Positions 61,806-64,000 of a stretch of DNA of 64,000 nt are shown in pieces. The position numbers and the translations under genes were made by a program. Where the stretch lies: positions 1 to 64,000 of the forward strand of contig CAMCXL010000008.1 of assembly GCA_945883505.1 (NCBI GenBank), in the 5' to 3' direction. This DNA is from Rhodoluna limnophila. Its GTDB lineage: Bacteria; Actinomycetota; Actinomycetes; Actinomycetales; Microbacteriaceae. Position 1 is the first letter of the stretch. Each line of letters opens with the position of its first letter. Under the pieces are notes generated by a model. That model did not search any database and had not been told where the DNA came from. It worked only from the letters and a program-made list of their open reading frames with translations.

Positions 61806-63284
61806 TTACTTTTTGCTGTTCTTTACTGCGTACTCTTCCTCCGGAGACATAACAAGGTTGTGCCTGCCGTAGACACCGAAGATGATCAACATGATTATGT
61901 AAATCACTGCGATACCTGCGATGGCGGTTTGGAACCCAGGGTTCACTAGATATCCAACGAATGAGATGCCGGCGATTATCGCCGCAGCCCATGCTCCAGG
62001 AACGCCCCATGGAGACATGTAAGGGCGCTTTAGGTTAGGTAGCTTGCGGCGGAGGATTAGGAAGCTAACGGCCTGCATCATGTAGGCGAGCATGGCTCCC
62101 CAAACTGCGATGTTTAGCACGATGGCTCCGGCAACTGCACCGGCACCCTCAGCGTCCACCGCGGTCAAGACCTCGATAGCTAGCAGAGCGACGAAACCAA
62201 TTAGTCCACCAACAACGAGTGAAACAACCGGTACGTTCTTGCTGTTGGTGACTGAAAGCCCTCTTGGGTAGTAGCCAGCCCTGGACAGAGAGAACATGTT
62301 TCTTGCGTAAGCAAACATGATTCCCTGTAGGGAAGCCAACAAACCAATCAAGGCAATAAGACCCAAAAGCGCAGCCAGCTGATCGCCAACCATGACTCGG
62401 AATCCATCAAGTAGTGGCTCTCCAGCGACCCTTAGCTCTTCGGCACCAACGATTCCAGTGTTTAGGAACAGGATCAACAAACCGGTTGCAATAAGTGTTG
62501 TGCGAGCAAAGAGTCCGGCCTTTGGAATATCCCTGGATGGGTTCTTAGATTCCTCAGCGGCTAGTGGAAGTTCCTCAATGCCTAGGAAGAACCAAACCGC
62601 AAATGGAATTGCAAAGAGAATGCCTTCAATACCAAATGGCAGGAACGCACTCTGACCAGGATCTGGAGCGATGTTGAACAACTTGTCAAAGCTAAACAAA
62701 CCTGAGAATGCAGCCATGATGGAGAACACAACGATGATTGCCAAAGAGATGATGGCAACGATGATGGCAAATCTAAATGCGGTGTGAGAACCAGAGGCAT
62801 TCAGTGCAATGAAGACGATGTAGAGAATAATCCACCATGCCCACATTGGAAGTGATACCCCTAGAAGGGTTGAAACAATTCCGTCTGCGTAGCTAGCAGA
62901 GAAGAAAACAATTACCGCTGTTGTAGCAACGTAGGTAATTGTTTCTGCAAGTCCAGTAATGAATCCACCCCAAGGACCAATTGCTGTTCTTGCGAATGAG
63001 TAAGCTCCTCCGGTGTGAGGCATAGCTGCGGCCATTTCTCCGATGGAGAACATCAGACCGTAGTACATGATCACCAGAATTCCGAAGGCGATTAGTAGGC
63101 CACCAAAGCCACCTACATCAAGACCAAAATTCCAGCCAGAAAAGTCACCGGAGATAACCGCAGCGACTGCGAGTCCCCAAAGACCTAGTAGACCAGCAGC
63201 TCTAGTGAGCTGTCGTTTTTCAAAATATCCGTCTTCAGGTTTCTTGTAGGTGACACCTGAGACTTTCGTATTCGCTGAAGACAT
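61806..63284 (-). CDS. APC-family permease, ethanolamine/amino-acid type
   Basis: 492 residues from ATG at 63284 (MSSANTKVSG) with AGGAAA 6 bases upstream; a longer frame lacks a ribosome site. Twelve membrane helices. Conserved stretches: SGDFSGWNFGLDVGGFGGLL, MFSIGEMAAAMPHTGGAYSF, ARTAIGPWGGFITGLAE and FLGIEELPLAAEESKNPSRD. These resemble the ethanolamine permease branch of the APC superfamily. The divergent glutamine-synthetase-like gene fits a role in importing an amine to be gamma-glutamylated, but an amino acid substrate is equally possible. Confidence 0.85.
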   Translation of the reverse strand: MSSANTKVSGVTYKKPEDGYFEKRQLTRAAGLLGLWGLAVAAVISGDFSGWNFGLDVGGFGGLLIAFGILVIMYYGLMFSIGEMAAAMPHTGGAYSFARTAIGPWGGFITGLAETITYVATTAVIVFFSASYADGIVSTLLGVSLPMWAWWIILYIVFIALNASGSHTAFRFAIIVAIISLAIIVVFSIMAAFSGLFSFDKLFNIAPDPGQSAFLPFGIEGILFAIPFAVWFFLGIEELPLAAEESKNPSRDIPKAGLFARTTLIATGLLILFLNTGIVGAEELRVAGEPLLDGFRVMVGDQLAALLGLIALIGLLASLQGIMFAYARNMFSLSRAGYYPRGLSVTNSKNVPVVSLVVGGLIGFVALLAIEVLTAVDAEGAGAVAGAIVLNIAVWGAMLAYMMQAVSFLILRRKLPNLKRPYMSPWGVPGAWAAAIIAGISFVGYLVNPGFQTAIAGIAVIYIIMLIIFGVYGRHNLVMSPEEEYAVKNSKK

Positions 63285-63553
63285 TCGGTTTCCTATCCGC
63301 CGCTTCAGAATCACGCTTCGAGGGTCGATGCGGTTCCACCACGACATTGTGAATGGTTATTTCCATACGAACTTTAGACCCCTTGGGGAGGTAAGGAGCA
63401 ACCTTTGGCCAAAACTTTTTGTGTTTACTTTATTAACAAATTTGGCACGCTCCCTGCCCCAGGCCCTTGGGTCTAGGCTTTCGTAACCGGAGTGCCCAGC
63501 ACTGAAGTAATCTAATGGTTGGAAATCCAACCTCAAAGAAGAGGAATGACCTT

Positions 63554-64000
63554 ATGGCCACCAAGGGCTACATCTCAATTGAGCAACTCAAAATGCTTCA
63601 CGAAGCCGGTGAAATCGACACCGTAATAATGGCTTTCACTGACATGCAGGGAAGACTAATCGGCAAGCGAGTAGCTGCCAGACACTTTCTAGAAAACATT
63701 GTTGGACATGCCGCTGAATGCTGCAACTACCTTCTTGCCGTCGACATCGAAAACAACACCATCCAGGGCTACGAAATATCTTCTTGGGATACCGGCTACG
63801 CCGACATGGCAATGGTTCCGGATATGAAAACCATGCGGATGGCGCCCTGGCTTCCAGGAAGTGTGATTGTCACCACCGATCTGCACACAACCTCGCACGA
63901 GGTTATCCCCCAGTCCCCGAGATCAATTCTTAGAGCTCAGATGGACAAGTTGGAAAAACATGGCATGAAAGCCATGGTCGGCACTGAGCTTGAGTTCATA
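63554..64000 (+). CDS. Glutamine-synthetase-family protein, cut off by window edge
   Basis: ATG at 63554 with GAGG 9 bases upstream; 149 residues visible. The beta-grasp N-terminal domain has MAFTDMQGRLIGKRVAARHF, followed by AVDIENNTIQGYEISSWDTG and, at the end, the first metal/glutamate motif GTELEF. The D-x-Q-G-R-x-x-G-K-R motif is found in GlnA-like ligases such as gamma-glutamylpolyamine or gamma-glutamylethanolamide synthetases rather than in canonical GlnA. Next to an ethanolamine-type permease this suggests amine use. The catalytic part lies beyond the window. Confidence 0.82.
   Translation, partial: MATKGYISIEQLKMLHEAGEIDTVIMAFTDMQGRLIGKRVAARHFLENIVGHAAECCNYLLAVDIENNTIQGYEISSWDTGYADMAMVPDMKTMRMAPWLPGSVIVTTDLHTTSHEVIPQSPRSILRAQMDKLEKHGMKAMVGTELEFI

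Noticed and set aside
1-64000. Mobile elements, prophage, CRISPR arrays or defence islands
   Set aside because: No transposase, integrase, phage structural gene, tandem spacer repeats or nuclease-helicase clusters were seen; composition is even across the window.

Overview
The window looks like a chromosomal segment of a small-genome freshwater or marine actinobacterium of the Microbacteriaceae, of the Luna / Rhodoluna / Aquiluna type. The pointers are the gene families: actinorhodopsin, MsiK-type ATPase next to a DUF4032 protein, an IspDF fusion, CarD, SenX3-RegX3 divergent from PhoU, GlnR, a Nudix-SixA MutT1 beside Ppk, and FABP/nitrobindin beside YgfZ. Tight spacing, many overlapping genes, frequent GTG and TTG starts and a moderate GC content fit the same group. 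No phage, insertion sequence, CRISPR array or rRNA operon was seen. Species identity is inference.

Layout. 1-2.2 kb: truncated cold-shock gene, LytR_C-type membrane protein, msrB, DUF554 protein, tRNA-Thr(UGU). 2.2-10.5 kb: exported deacetylase and DsbA-like protein; msiK with a kinase-like DUF4032 gene; then the overlapping leftward group carD-ispDF-cysS-rlmB. 10.6-23.6 kb: lipoprotein, regX3-senX3 facing phoU with a PHO-box-like repeat between them, gpmA, ygfZ/nitrobindin, glnR, ppk-mutT1, an SDR-DUF2867 protein and a DMT exporter. 23.7-30.3 kb: tRNA-Lys, desaturase, SDR, a large unrecognised protein, and metY preceded by a promoter, a methionine-rich leader peptide and a structured leader RNA.

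30.5-40.4 kb is a complete rightward L-arabinose locus: araA, two small genes, a LacI-type regulator, araB, araD and a ChvE-GguAB-type monosaccharide ABC transporter, with two LacI-type operator candidates. Next come a leftward actinorhodopsin gene (proton pump, green-tuned, with the glycine expected of a carotenoid-antenna site) and a small single-span membrane protein, then galT-galK. 44-54 kb holds pncA, two DacB-type carboxypeptidases, an oxidoreductase, CopC, aspA, the KtrAB potassium system and a DUF2236 protein.

53.8-64 kb is an accessory catabolic region. A GntR/FCD regulator faces an operon of FMN 2-hydroxyacid oxidase, acetamidase/formamidase, SatP acetate transporter and SDR. Then come a BASS-type symporter, an acyl-CoA ligase, tRNA-Thr(CGU), and a divergent pair of an ethanolamine-like permease and a truncated glutamine-synthetase-like gene. 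Together the genes suggest a photoheterotroph that takes up sugars, amides or organic acids and small amines, with light-driven proton pumping as a supplement.

The strongest candidate for undescribed biology is the Met-rich leader peptide upstream of metY. Others are the small membrane protein upstream of actinorhodopsin, the hydroxyacid/amide operon, and the DacB paralogue with a changed KTG motif. Coordinates and motifs were read by eye; no homology search or folding program was run.
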